Source: Pseudomonas putida
Lineage (GTDB): Bacteria; Pseudomonadota; Gammaproteobacteria; Pseudomonadales; Pseudomonadaceae
Assembly (NCBI RefSeq): GCF_030159595.1
Contig: NZ_BSKJ01000003.1
Coordinates: 434,001-498,000 of the forward strand
DNA length: 64,000 nucleotides
Direction of reading: 5' to 3'
The notes under the pieces: generated by a model
Database searches by the model: none
Seen by the model: only the letters and a program-made list of their open reading frames with translations
What the model was told of the DNA's origin: nothing
Position numbers and translations under genes: made by a program
Part shown: positions 46,082-53,657 of the stretch, piece after piece
Position numbering within the stretch: position 1 is the first letter of the stretch
How the letters are laid out: each line of letters starts with the position of its first letter

Positions 46082-46471
46082 TTAACGGGTTGACTCCGCA
46101 TCGGCTTCGGCAAACGCTTCACGGGCCAGGCGGAAGCTGTCCACCGCCGCGGGTACGCCGCAATAAATGCCGACCTGGAGCAGAATTTCGCGAATCTGTT
46201 CACGGCTCAGGCCATTGCGCAGTGCGCCGCGAATGTGCAGCTTGAGCTCGTGGGGCCGGTTGAGCGCGGAAATCATGGCCAAGTTTATCATGCTGCGCTC
46301 TTTGAGCGACAAGCCTTCGCGGCCCCAGACGTGGCCCCAGCAGTATTCGGTGACCAGTTCCTGCAATGGCTTGGTGAACTCGTCGGCGTTCTGGATCGAG
46401 CGGTTGACATAGTCTTCGCCCAGCACCTGGGTGCGGATCTGCAAGCCTTTCTCGTACTTTTCGTTGCTCAT
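46082..46471 (-). CDS. Carboxymuconolactone-decarboxylase-family protein (PcaC-like)
   Basis: This 129-residue protein of the CMD fold resembles gamma-carboxymuconolactone decarboxylase more than AhpD: it has the LQELVTEYCWGHVWGREGLS and SMINLAMISALNRPHELKLH stretches but no CxxC peroxidase motif. The start MSNEKYEKGLQ was chosen over an upstream ATG. It is separated from the flavin reductase gene upstream by 110 bases with a hairpin, and from the GntR gene by 88 bases. In this cluster a decarboxylation or isomerisation of a ring-cleavage product would fit. The protocatechuate PcaC role is unlikely as no other pca genes are here. Confidence 0.83.
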   Translation of the reverse strand: MSNEKYEKGLQIRTQVLGEDYVNRSIQNADEFTKPLQELVTEYCWGHVWGREGLSLKERSMINLAMISALNRPHELKLHIRGALRNGLSREQIREILLQVGIYCGVPAAVDSFRLAREAFAEADAESTR

Positions 46472-46549
46472 GTGCAGTACTCCGGAATAAAACAGGGGCC
46501 GCAACCGAGGGTGAGACGATTAGCGCAGCCCCTAAAAAGGGGTGAAACG

Positions 46550-46568
46550 GGGGCCGCTGTGCGGCCCC
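46550..46568 (-). terminator. Hairpin between the flavin reductase and CMD-family genes
   Basis: GGGGCCGC (46550-46557) pairs with GCGGCCCC (46561-46568) around loop TGT, 13 bases beyond the reductase stop. On the minus strand CCCCTTTTTAGGGG (46529-46542) follows. Partial termination before the last genes is likely. Confidence 0.5.
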
Positions 46569-46581
46569 GGCGATGCCAAGG

Positions 46582-47067
46582 TCAGCCCAAGGGCGGCAGG
46601 GCGCCCAGCTTGCCTTTGTGGTACACCATCGGCGTTACCGGCTGCTCCGGCAGCACCAGGTTTTTCACTGCGCCCACGATGATCGCGTGGTCCCCGCCGT
46701 CATACTCGCGCCACAGTTCGCACTCGATGATCGCCGTAGCCTTGGCCAGCAGCGGGTTACCCAGCTCGCTCAGGTGCCAGTCGATGCCTTTGGCCTTGTC
46801 CTTGCCCTTGCCGGCGAAGGCATAGGCTTCGGCAGTTTGCTCGGCGGACAACAGGTGAATCGCGAACTGCTTGCTGTCCCGCAGGATCGGGTAGGTGTCG
46901 GAGGCGTAGTTGGGGCAGAACAGCACCAGCGCCGGGTCGATCGACAGCGCACTGAAGGCGCTGGCGGTGATGCCGACGATGGCGCCGTCGGCGTCCAGGG
47001 TGGTGACTACCGTGACACCGGACGGGAAGGAGCCCATCACGTCTTTGTAGATGCCGGGTTCGATCAT
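46582..47067 (-). CDS. Flavin reductase (RutF/HpaC-like), copy 1
   Basis: This is a 161-residue NAD(P)H:flavin oxidoreductase of the FMN-binding split-barrel family, which supplies reduced FMN to a partner monooxygenase. Key stretches are GSFPSGVTVVTTLDADGAIV and GITASAFSALSIDPALVLFC, then FAIHLLSAEQ and the C-terminal YDGGDHAIIVGAV with MVYHKGKLGAL. It is nearly a duplicate of the protein encoded at 51396-51881. The likely partner is the LLM monooxygenase at 50280-51320. It is 12 bases downstream of the aldehyde dehydrogenase gene in the same operon. Confidence 0.88.
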   Translation of the reverse strand: MIEPGIYKDVMGSFPSGVTVVTTLDADGAIVGITASAFSALSIDPALVLFCPNYASDTYPILRDSKQFAIHLLSAEQTAEAYAFAGKGKDKAKGIDWHLSELGNPLLAKATAIIECELWREYDGGDHAIIVGAVKNLVLPEQPVTPMVYHKGKLGALPPLG

Positions 47068-47079
47068 CTCGTGTTCCTC

Positions 47080-48561
47080 CTAGCGCATCACGAACGGGTC
47101 GGGCATCGGCGCGGTGGACAGGTTGATCCACACGGTCTTCAGCTCGGTATAGGCCAGCACCGAATCGATGCCGCTCTCACGGCCGTAGCCGCTGTTCTTG
47201 AAACCACCGATCGGCGCCATGGCCGACACGGCGCGGTAGGTGTTGACCCAGATGATCCCGGAACGCACATCGCGGGCCAGGCGGTGGGCGCGGCCCAGGT
47301 CGCGGGTCCAGATGCCGGCGGCCAGGCCGAACTGCGAGTCGTTGGCGATTTCCAGGGCTTCTTCCTCGGTTTTGAAGCGGATCACCGCAGCAACCGGGCC
47401 GAACACTTCTTCCTGCATGATGGTCATCGAGTTACTGTCGCACTCGAACAGGGTCGGCTCGTAGAACCAGCCGTCACCCTCGACCTCGGCACGCTTGCCA
47501 CCCATGTGCAGCTTGGCGCCTTCGGCCTTGGCTGCAGCGACCAGGCCTTCAACCACCGCCAGTTGTTGCGCGGTGGCCATCGGGCCCATTTCGCTGGCGT
47601 CGTCCTGCGGGTTACCGATGCGAATACGCTTGGCACGGGCAATCAGGCGCTCGACGAATTCGTCGAAGATCTCGTCCTGCACCAGCAGGCGCGAACCGGC
47701 CACGCAGCTTTGCCCGGAGGCGGCATAGATGCCAGCCACTGCGCCGTTGATGGCGCTGTCTAGGTCGGCGTCGGCAAAGATGATGTTCGGCGACTTGCCG
47801 CCCAGCTCCAGCGACAGCTTGGCGAAGTTTTCGGCACTGCTGCGCACCACATGGCGAGCGGTGGCGGCGCCGCCGGTGAAGGCGATCTTGCGCACCAGCG
47901 GATGGCGGGTCAGCGCCGCGCCGGTGGTCGGACCGTAACCGGTAACCACGTTGACTACGCCAGCGGGGAAGCCGGCTTCAAGGGCCAGACGGGCCAGTTC
48001 GAGGATGGTCGCCGAGGCGTGCTCGGACGGCTTGAGCACGATGGTGTTGCCGGCGGCCAGGGCCGGGGCCAGCTTGATCGCGGTGAGGTACAGTGGGCTG
48101 TTCCACGGAATGATGCCTGCTACCACGCCGATCGGCTCGTGCAGGGTGTAGGCGAACAGATCGGGCTTGTCCAGCGGCAGGGTGCCGCCTTCGATCTTGT
48201 CAGCCAGGCCCGCAGTGTAGTGGAAGAACTCTGGCAGATAGCCAACCTGGCCGCGGGTTTCGCGGATCAGCTTGCCGTTGTCGCGGCTTTCCAGCTGGGC
48301 CAGGTGCTCCTTGTTTTCAGCAATCAGGTCGCCCAGGCGACGCAGCAGCTTACCGCGTGCAGTGGCGGTGATGCTGCGCCATTCCTTGCTTTCGAAGGCA
48401 CGCTGGGCGGCCTGCACGGCTAGCTCGACATCGGTTTCATCAGCGTCGGGCAGCTGCGCCCAGGCCTGGGCGGTGGCCGGGTTGAGGCTGTCGAAGGTCT
48501 TGCCGCTTTGGGCATCGCGCCATTGGCCGTCGATGCACATCTGGAAACGAACGAGGGTCAT
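47080..48561 (-). CDS. NAD(P)-dependent aldehyde dehydrogenase
   Basis: This is a 493-residue aldehyde dehydrogenase. The NAD-binding region includes PWNSPLYLTAIKLAPALAAG and FTGGAATARHV. The catalytic Glu is in LELGGKSPNIIFADADLDSA and the catalytic Cys in ASGQSCVAGSRLLVQ. C-terminal EEVFGPVAAVIRFKTEEEA is typical. Its start overlaps the hydrolase stop by 4 bases (ATGA). In this cluster it would oxidise an aldehyde or semialdehyde released after ring opening; the substrate is inferred only. Confidence 0.9.
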   Translation of the reverse strand: MTLVRFQMCIDGQWRDAQSGKTFDSLNPATAQAWAQLPDADETDVELAVQAAQRAFESKEWRSITATARGKLLRRLGDLIAENKEHLAQLESRDNGKLIRETRGQVGYLPEFFHYTAGLADKIEGGTLPLDKPDLFAYTLHEPIGVVAGIIPWNSPLYLTAIKLAPALAAGNTIVLKPSEHASATILELARLALEAGFPAGVVNVVTGYGPTTGAALTRHPLVRKIAFTGGAATARHVVRSSAENFAKLSLELGGKSPNIIFADADLDSAINGAVAGIYAASGQSCVAGSRLLVQDEIFDEFVERLIARAKRIRIGNPQDDASEMGPMATAQQLAVVEGLVAAAKAEGAKLHMGGKRAEVEGDGWFYEPTLFECDSNSMTIMQEEVFGPVAAVIRFKTEEEALEIANDSQFGLAAGIWTRDLGRAHRLARDVRSGIIWVNTYRAVSAMAPIGGFKNSGYGRESGIDSVLAYTELKTVWINLSTAPMPDPFVMR

Positions 48562-49391
48562 GCAACAATCCCCTTGGCGGATTCGGTGAGGGTGCGGGCT
48601 TGCGCGAGGAAGTCCAGCAGCATCTTGTTGACTTCACGCGGTGCTTCTACCGGCATCATATGCCGTTGCTCGGCGAGGACCACACTGTGCGCACCAGGAA
48701 TGCTGGCGGCGAGCTGGCGGGTCATGGCCGGGGTAGAGCCCGAGTCGAGTTCGCCGGTGGCGATCAGCGTCGGTACCTGGATGCTGCCCAGGTCGTTGGC
48801 GCGGTACATGTCCTGGGTGGCGAACAGCGAATACGTTGTGTGGTAGCCCTGCGGGTCGTTGCTCGCCAGCACTTGGCGAATGGCGGCGACCTGCGCCGGG
48901 TTGGCAGCCTTGTATTCACGGCTGAACCAGCGGTCGAGGGCAGCATCGACGTTGGCGTCGGGGCCCAGCTCCGCCGCCTGGGCAGCGCGGGCGATAACGC
49001 CGGCACTCTGCTCGGGGGTGCGGTTGAACACGCTGTTGAGCACGACCAGTGCAGCCAGGCGCTGAGGGTAGTTCAGGGCAAATGCACGGGCAACCAGGCC
49101 GCCCATGGAGAAGCCGATCACGGTCGCTTGTTGAATTTGCAGGTGGTCGAGCAGCTCGGCGAGTTGGGCGGCGTAGCCTTCCAGGCCGATGTCGGCAGCC
49201 GGCAGGGCGCTTTGGCCGTGGCCGAGCATGTCGTAGGCGATGACGCGGTAGTCGTTGGCCAGGCCAACGATCTGACCGCCCCACATTTCCTTGTTCAGGC
49301 CCACGCCGTGGATCAGCACCACGGGTTGGCCCTGGCCGACGGACAGGTAGCTGGTGCCGGCAGGTGTACGTTCAGCGACAGGCTGAATCAT
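48558..49391 (-). CDS. Alpha/beta hydrolase (RutD-like or ring-cleavage product hydrolase)
   Basis: This is a 277-residue serine hydrolase. The oxyanion motif is VVLIHGVGLNKEMWG, the nucleophile elbow is GFSMGGLVARAFAL (Ser near residue 103), the acid is in LIATGELDSGSTP and the His in AEQRHMMPVEAP. The triad is complete. The start MIQPVAERTPAGTS has AAGGAG upstream; a longer frame was rejected. It sits between the AA_synth-family gene and the aldehyde dehydrogenase gene with translational coupling to the latter. It may hydrolyse an amide, formamide or lactone intermediate. Confidence 0.87.
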   Translation of the reverse strand: MIQPVAERTPAGTSYLSVGQGQPVVLIHGVGLNKEMWGGQIVGLANDYRVIAYDMLGHGQSALPAADIGLEGYAAQLAELLDHLQIQQATVIGFSMGGLVARAFALNYPQRLAALVVLNSVFNRTPEQSAGVIARAAQAAELGPDANVDAALDRWFSREYKAANPAQVAAIRQVLASNDPQGYHTTYSLFATQDMYRANDLGSIQVPTLIATGELDSGSTPAMTRQLAASIPGAHSVVLAEQRHMMPVEAPREVNKMLLDFLAQARTLTESAKGIVA

Positions 49392-49459
49392 GGAGGGCGC
49401 TCCTTGAAGGTCGGGCGCGGCGGGTAAGCACGCCACGCCCCGGCCCGTCTTGGTTGTTG

Positions 49460-50056
49460 TTATTGAGCGTTGGCTTTTTCGGCAGCCAGTTCTTCCAGGT
49501 CGATGTAGCGGTTGCCGATGCGCGGGTGCAGGCGGCCGCCGTCGGCAGCGCCCAGGACCACGACGATTTCATCGGCACGGGGGGCGTCTTCGATCTGCAT
49601 TTCCAGGGTGATGTAGTGCGAACGCAGGCCTTCGTCGTCCTTCTGCATCATCGGGATCTGGATCGAGGTGCCCGGGCCGCCGCGCTTGTTGGTGAAGCTC
49701 AGGTAGCTCTTGGCCTGTACCGCTTCACGGTAGTGGTTGCCGAAGCGCAGGGTGTGGATCACGGCCGAGGCATGTTCGATTTCGCCATCGGCGCCGACCA
49801 CCGCAGCCTTGCCGTAGGCTTCGATCTTGTCGGCACCGCCGATGGCGGCAGTGAGGCGCTCGACCATCAGTGCACCGAGCTCCGAGCAGTTGGCGCGGAT
49901 TTCCGGCTTCAGATCTTCAACAAAACCGCGACCGGCCCATGGGTTCTTGATCACGACGGCCAGGCCGACCATGGTCACCGGCTTGTCGGTGGCCTTGCCG
50001 CCTTCGATGCGGGTCTCTTCGGAGTAGGTGACGATCTTGCGGATTTCGAAACTCAT
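49460..50056 (-). CDS. AA_synth-family (PF06684, former DUF1185) protein
   Basis: This 198-residue protein matches the amino acid synthesis family known only from structures with a chorismate-mutase-like fold and no assigned reaction. Recognisable parts are EIRKIVTYSEETRIEGG at the start, NPWAGRGFVEDLKPEI, AYGKAAVVGADGEIEHASAV, and the end SIQIPMMQKDDEGLRSHYIT. No membrane or signal segment is seen. It is the first gene of the operon continuing with hydrolase, dehydrogenase and flavin reductase, with a promoter motif 42 bases upstream. Its presence in this pathway suggests a hydrolytic or isomerising step, but nothing in the sequence proves that. Confidence 0.8.
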   Translation of the reverse strand: MSFEIRKIVTYSEETRIEGGKATDKPVTMVGLAVVIKNPWAGRGFVEDLKPEIRANCSELGALMVERLTAAIGGADKIEAYGKAAVVGADGEIEHASAVIHTLRFGNHYREAVQAKSYLSFTNKRGGPGTSIQIPMMQKDDEGLRSHYITLEMQIEDAPRADEIVVVLGAADGGRLHPRIGNRYIDLEELAAEKANAQ

Positions 50057-50092
50057 GGGTGGCTCCTGGTGAGGGTTATCAGCTCTTGTTGT

Positions 50093-50112
50093 CTGATGGT
50101 ATACCATAATAT
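50093..50112. promoter_or_regulatory. Shared regulon operator, copy 1 (upstream of AA_synth operon)
   Basis: The site holds the perfect palindrome ATGGTATACCAT (50096-50107) inside CTGATGGTATACCATAATA. The 15-base common core GGTATACCATAATAT is at 50098-50112. It lies 42 bases before the start codon. Confidence 0.7.
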
Positions 50113-50204
50113 TTGTTGCGCAAGAGGGGGCTGGAAATTTCTCTTGCGAGGGGACGAAAGGTGGGCTGATGCCTTGAATCTTGTGGCGTCTGTACTGGCC
50201 TCAT

Positions 50205-50226
50205 AAAAAAGCCCGCTCACGCGGGC
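50205..50226 (-). terminator. Rho-independent terminator after the LLM monooxygenase gene
   Basis: On the minus strand GCCCGC-gtga-GCGGGC (50226 to 50211) is followed directly by six T residues (50210 to 50205). This is a classic terminator 54 bases after the LLM gene stop and upstream of the next operon's operator. Confidence 0.85.
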
Positions 50227-50279
50227 CACAGGGGCCCACGGGAGCGGGCGCGTCCCGCAATGATTCAGGCAATGGGAAT

Positions 50280-51320
50280 TCAGGCGAACGCCGGTACCAC
50301 TTCCTTGATGAACAGCTCCAGCGACTTCTTCTTCTCGGCATGGGGCAGGCTGTTGTCGCACCAGAAGCTGAACTCGTCGACACCGAGCGCCTGGTAGTAC
50401 TTGATGCGCGCAATGATCTCTTCCGGGGTACCGATCATGGTGTTCTTGCGGATGTTATCCAGCTCGAACGCCGGCACTTCGGCGAACTTCGACTCCGGGC
50501 TTGGCTCCAGGAAACCGTTGACCGGGGTGGTCTTGTTGCCGAACCAGGCGTCGAAGGTGCGGTAGAAGCGCGAGATGGCTTGGGCGCCGACCTTCCAGCC
50601 TTCCGGCTCGGCCGGGCTGTGCACATGGGTGTGGCGCAGCACCATCAGTTGCGGACGCGGCACGTCGGGGTTGTTGTCCAGGGCGGCCTGGAACTTGTTC
50701 TTCAGGTCCAGCACCTCTTCGTCACCCTTCATCAGTGGGGTAACCATGACGTTGCAGCCGTTGGCCACGGCGAAGTTGTGCGAGTCCGGGTCGCGGGCGG
50801 CGATCCACATCGGCGGGGTGGCATTGAACGGCTTCGGTACGCTGGTGGACGTGGGGAACTTGTACACTTCGCCGTCATGGGCGTAGTCGCCTTCCCACAG
50901 CTTGCGCACCACCGGCACCATCTCGCGCAGCGCCTTGCCGCCGTCGGTGGCCGGCATGCCGTTGGCCATGCGGTCGAATTCGAACTGGTAGGCGCCACGG
51001 GCCAGGCCCACTTCCATGCGGCCGTTGCTGATGACATCGAGCAGGGCGCATTCGCCGGCGACGCGGATCGGATTCCAGAATGGCGCGATGATGGTGCCAG
51101 CACCCAGGCGGATCTTATCGGTGCGCGCGGCCAGGTAGGCCAGCAGCGGCATCGGGCTTGGCGAAATGGTGTATTCCATGGCGTGGTGTTCGCCAATCCA
51201 CACGGTGCTGAAACCGCCGTTTTCGGCCATCAGGGTCAGTTCGGTCAGGTCTTCGAACAGCTGGCGGTGGCTGACCTGTTCATCCCAACGTTCCATGTGC
51301 ACGAACAACGAAAATTTCAT
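50280..51320 (-). CDS. LLM-class flavin-dependent (luciferase-like) monooxygenase
   Basis: This 346-residue TIM-barrel protein belongs to the bacterial luciferase-like group that uses reduced FMN from a separate reductase. Family marks are the N-terminal MKFSLFVHMERWDE, FSTVWIGEHHAMEYTISPSP (substrate/flavin pocket), RIRLGAGT-like KIRLGAGTIIAPFWNPIRVA, GRMEVGLARGAYQFEFDRMA and the C-terminal MIGTPEEIIARIKYYQALGV. Relatives open heterocyclic rings (RutA on uracil, pyridine and trigonelline oxygenases). It is co-transcribed with flavin reductase copy 2 just upstream. Ring cleavage of an N-heterocycle is the best guess for its reaction. Confidence 0.88.
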   Translation of the reverse strand: MKFSLFVHMERWDEQVSHRQLFEDLTELTLMAENGGFSTVWIGEHHAMEYTISPSPMPLLAYLAARTDKIRLGAGTIIAPFWNPIRVAGECALLDVISNGRMEVGLARGAYQFEFDRMANGMPATDGGKALREMVPVVRKLWEGDYAHDGEVYKFPTSTSVPKPFNATPPMWIAARDPDSHNFAVANGCNVMVTPLMKGDEEVLDLKNKFQAALDNNPDVPRPQLMVLRHTHVHSPAEPEGWKVGAQAISRFYRTFDAWFGNKTTPVNGFLEPSPESKFAEVPAFELDNIRKNTMIGTPEEIIARIKYYQALGVDEFSFWCDNSLPHAEKKKSLELFIKEVVPAFA

Positions 51321-51395
51321 GGGGCATTCCTCAACGCTTGAAAGGGGCTGGCGCCAGGCAGGAGAGGCGCCAGGGGGCTCGATTCAGAATAGGCT

Positions 51396-51881
51396 TCAGG
51401 CAAAGGCCGGCAGGCTGGCCATCTTGCCGCGGCAGTACACCATCGGCCGTGGCGCTTCTGCAGGGACGATCAGGTTGTGCACCTTGCCGACCATGATGGC
51501 GTGGTCGCCACCTTCATACTCACGCCACAGTTCGCACTCGATAACGGCGGTGGCACCGGCCAGGATCGGGTTGCCCAGTTCGCTCAGGGTCCACTCGATG
51601 CCGCTGGCCTTGTCCTTGCCCTTTTTGGCGAATGCATAGGCTTCGGCCTGCTGTTCACCGGAGAGCAGGTGAATGGCGAAGCGCTTCTGCTTGATCAGCA
51701 CCGGGTAGGAGTCGGAGGTGTAGTTGGGGCAGAACAGCACCAGCGGCGGGTCCATCGACAGGGAGGAGAAAGCGCTGGCGGTCAGGCCGACAACCGAGCC
51801 GTCGTCATCCAGGGTGGTGATGACGGTAACGCCGGACGGGAAGGAGCCCAGGACGTGCTTGTAGACGGTTGCGTCGATCAT
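51396..51881 (-). CDS. Flavin reductase (RutF/HpaC-like), copy 2
   Basis: This is a 161-residue FMN-binding split-barrel reductase, same length as copy 1 (46582-47067) and alike throughout, for example GSFPSGVTVITTLDDDGSVV, FCPNYTSDSYPVLIKQKRFA, and YEGGDHAIMVGKV. It directly precedes the LLM monooxygenase gene (gap 75 bases) and so is its most probable partner. The start MIDATVYKHVLGS aligns with copy 1; the longer frame upstream would run into the promoter motif. The palindrome ATGGTATACCGT is 57 bases upstream. Confidence 0.88.
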   Translation of the reverse strand: MIDATVYKHVLGSFPSGVTVITTLDDDGSVVGLTASAFSSLSMDPPLVLFCPNYTSDSYPVLIKQKRFAIHLLSGEQQAEAYAFAKKGKDKASGIEWTLSELGNPILAGATAVIECELWREYEGGDHAIMVGKVHNLIVPAEAPRPMVYCRGKMASLPAFA

Positions 51882-51934
51882 CTCGTGTACCTCTAAAAGG
51901 CTGCGGTGGTCCGCGGTTTTTATCGTTGATGTGT

Positions 51935-51954
51935 CTGATGGTATACCGTAATAC
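51935..51954. promoter_or_regulatory. Shared regulon operator, copy 2 (upstream of flavin reductase 2 / LLM)
   Basis: CTGATGGTATACCGTAATA at 51935-51953 differs from copy 1 by a single base. The 15-base core is at 51940-51954. It belongs to the minus-strand reductase/LLM unit. Confidence 0.68.
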
Positions 51955-52110
51955 CTATTTTGCAAGTGGAATTTTCAAGGCTGATTTTTCACGATGGACG
52001 GCTCAAAGCCACATAAATAGCGGCTTTGAGCGGTGAGGCGGTTTGTCGCAGGGGCTTCGCGAGCAGATCAGTGGACGTTTTTTCGTGCGGATCAGTGTTG
52101 TCAAAAGCTT

Positions 52111-52128
52111 GGAATACCATAATATGGT
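52111..52128. promoter_or_regulatory. Shared regulon operator, copy 3 (upstream of NCS1 permease 2)
   Basis: GGAATACCATAATAT (52111-52125) matches copy 1 in 14 of 15 positions. It overlaps the palindrome ACCATAATATGGT (52116-52128). It lies 71 bases before the permease start. The 317-base gap between the divergent units (51882-52198) holds copies 2 and 3 and no gene. Confidence 0.65.
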
Positions 52129-52198
52129 CCGCAGCTGAGAGGCCGCCCTGGATGCGGTTTCCTTACAAAGATAAAAACGACCTTTCGAGCTGAATCCT

Positions 52199-53605
52199 AT
52201 GTCCCAACCGTCATCGCAACACCAGTTTGTCGAGAATCACACGGTCGATTACGTTCCACCTGCCGAGCGCCACGGGAAGGCGCGCGACCTGTTCACCCTC
52301 TGGTTCAGTACCAACATTGCGCCACTGCCCATCGTCACCGGCGCCATGGTGGTCCAGGTGTTTCATCTCAATCTGTTATGGGGGCTGATCGCCATCGTGC
52401 TGGGCCATCTGGTCGGGGGCGTGGTCATCGCCCTGGCCTCTGCGCAGGGACCGCAGCTGGGCATTCCACAGATGGTGCAAAGCCGTGGCCAGTTCGGTCG
52501 CTACGGCGCCTTGCTGATCGTGTTCTTCACTGCGCTGATCTACGTCGGCTTCTTCATTTCCAACATCGTCCTGGCGGGCAAGACCATTCACGGGATTGCC
52601 CCGAGCATGCCGATGCCGGGCGCGATCGTGATCGGCGCGTTGAGCGCCACTGCCATTGGTGTGATCGGCTATCGCTTCATCCATATCCTCAACCGTATCG
52701 GTACCTGGGTGATGGGGTCGGCGCTGCTGGCCGGCTTCATCATGATGTTCGCCCAGGCGCTGCCGGCCGACTTCTTCAGCCGTGGCGCGTTCAACCTGTC
52801 GGGCTTCATTGCGACCGTGTCGCTGGGCACCATCTGGCAGATCAGCTTCTCGCCATACACCTCCGACTACTCGCGTTACCTGCCGCGTGAGGTGGGCATC
52901 GCCAAGCCGTTCTGGGCCACCTACTTTGGCGCTACCCTGGGCACCATCCTGTGCTTCAGCTTTGGTGCGGTGGCGGTGCTGTGCGTGCCGGAAGGCACCG
53001 ACGCCATGGATGCGGTGAAACAGGCCACCGGCTGGCTGGGCCCGATCCTGATGGTGCTGTTCCTGCTCAACATCATCAGCCACAACGCCCTCAACCTGTA
53101 TGGCGCGGTGTTGTCGATCGTCACCGCGATCCAGACCTTCATGGCCGAATGGACGCCGAGCATCAAGGTGCGGGTGATCCTGGCATCGGTGATTCTGGTG
53201 GGTTGCGGGATGGTCGCACTGAATGCCTCGGCGGACTTCATCGGTCACTTCATCGGCCTGATCCTGGCGCTGCTGCTGGTGCTGGTGCCGTGGGCTTCGA
53301 TCAACTTGATCGACTTCTATCTGATCAAGAAAGGCCAGTACGACATTGCTTCGATCTTCAGTGCTGACGGCGGCATCTATGGCCGTTTCAACCACCACGC
53401 GATCATTGCCTATGCCTGCGGCATTCTGGTGCAGTTGCCGTTCGCCAACACGTCGTTGTATGTGGGGCCGTATTCCAACATTGTCGAAGGGGCGGACTTG
53501 TCCTGGCTGTTCGGCCTGATTGTGACGGTGCCGCTGTATTATTGCCTGGCGACGCGGGGCAAGGCTGCCGAGAAGGCGGGGCGGGTTGTGAGTGTCAACG
53601 ACTGA
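52199..53605 (+). CDS. NCS1-family permease, copy 2, divergent from the LLM unit
   Basis: This 468-residue nucleobase:cation symporter-1 family protein has about 12 helices. It is a close relative of the permease at 40925-42337 over its whole length. Sequences include HTVDYVPPAERHGKARDLFT, APLPIVTGAMVVQVFHLNLL and NIISHNALNLYGAVLSIVT. It shares the GGWATACCRTAATAY motif with the two minus-strand operons, so it most likely imports the substrate of that pathway, which by family would be a nucleobase-like or other N-heterocyclic compound. Confidence 0.88.
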   Translation: MSQPSSQHQFVENHTVDYVPPAERHGKARDLFTLWFSTNIAPLPIVTGAMVVQVFHLNLLWGLIAIVLGHLVGGVVIALASAQGPQLGIPQMVQSRGQFGRYGALLIVFFTALIYVGFFISNIVLAGKTIHGIAPSMPMPGAIVIGALSATAIGVIGYRFIHILNRIGTWVMGSALLAGFIMMFAQALPADFFSRGAFNLSGFIATVSLGTIWQISFSPYTSDYSRYLPREVGIAKPFWATYFGATLGTILCFSFGAVAVLCVPEGTDAMDAVKQATGWLGPILMVLFLLNIISHNALNLYGAVLSIVTAIQTFMAEWTPSIKVRVILASVILVGCGMVALNASADFIGHFIGLILALLLVLVPWASINLIDFYLIKKGQYDIASIFSADGGIYGRFNHHAIIAYACGILVQLPFANTSLYVGPYSNIVEGADLSWLFGLIVTVPLYYCLATRGKAAEKAGRVVSVND

Positions 53606-53626
53606 TAGAGCGTCGTTGCTGTAACG

Positions 53627-53645
53627 GGGGCCGCAACGCGGCCCC
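53627..53645. terminator. Hairpin between NCS1 permease 2 and the chemoreceptor gene
   Basis: GGGGCCGC (53627-53634) pairs with GCGGCCCC (53638-53645) around loop AAC. It lies between convergent genes and has the same stem as the hairpin at 46550. Confidence 0.65.
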
Positions 53646-53657
53646 AGCTATTTCAGA

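Noticed and set aside
46082..46471. Calling the small CMD protein PcaC of protocatechuate breakdown
   Set aside because: No pcaHG, pcaB or pcaD genes are near, and its genes are tied to the flavin-dependent monooxygenase block.
50280..51320. Calling the LLM protein RutA and the block the rut operon
   Set aside because: RutB, RutC and RutE are absent, while an aldehyde dehydrogenase, an AA_synth protein and a CMD protein are present, so the uracil pathway is not complete here.
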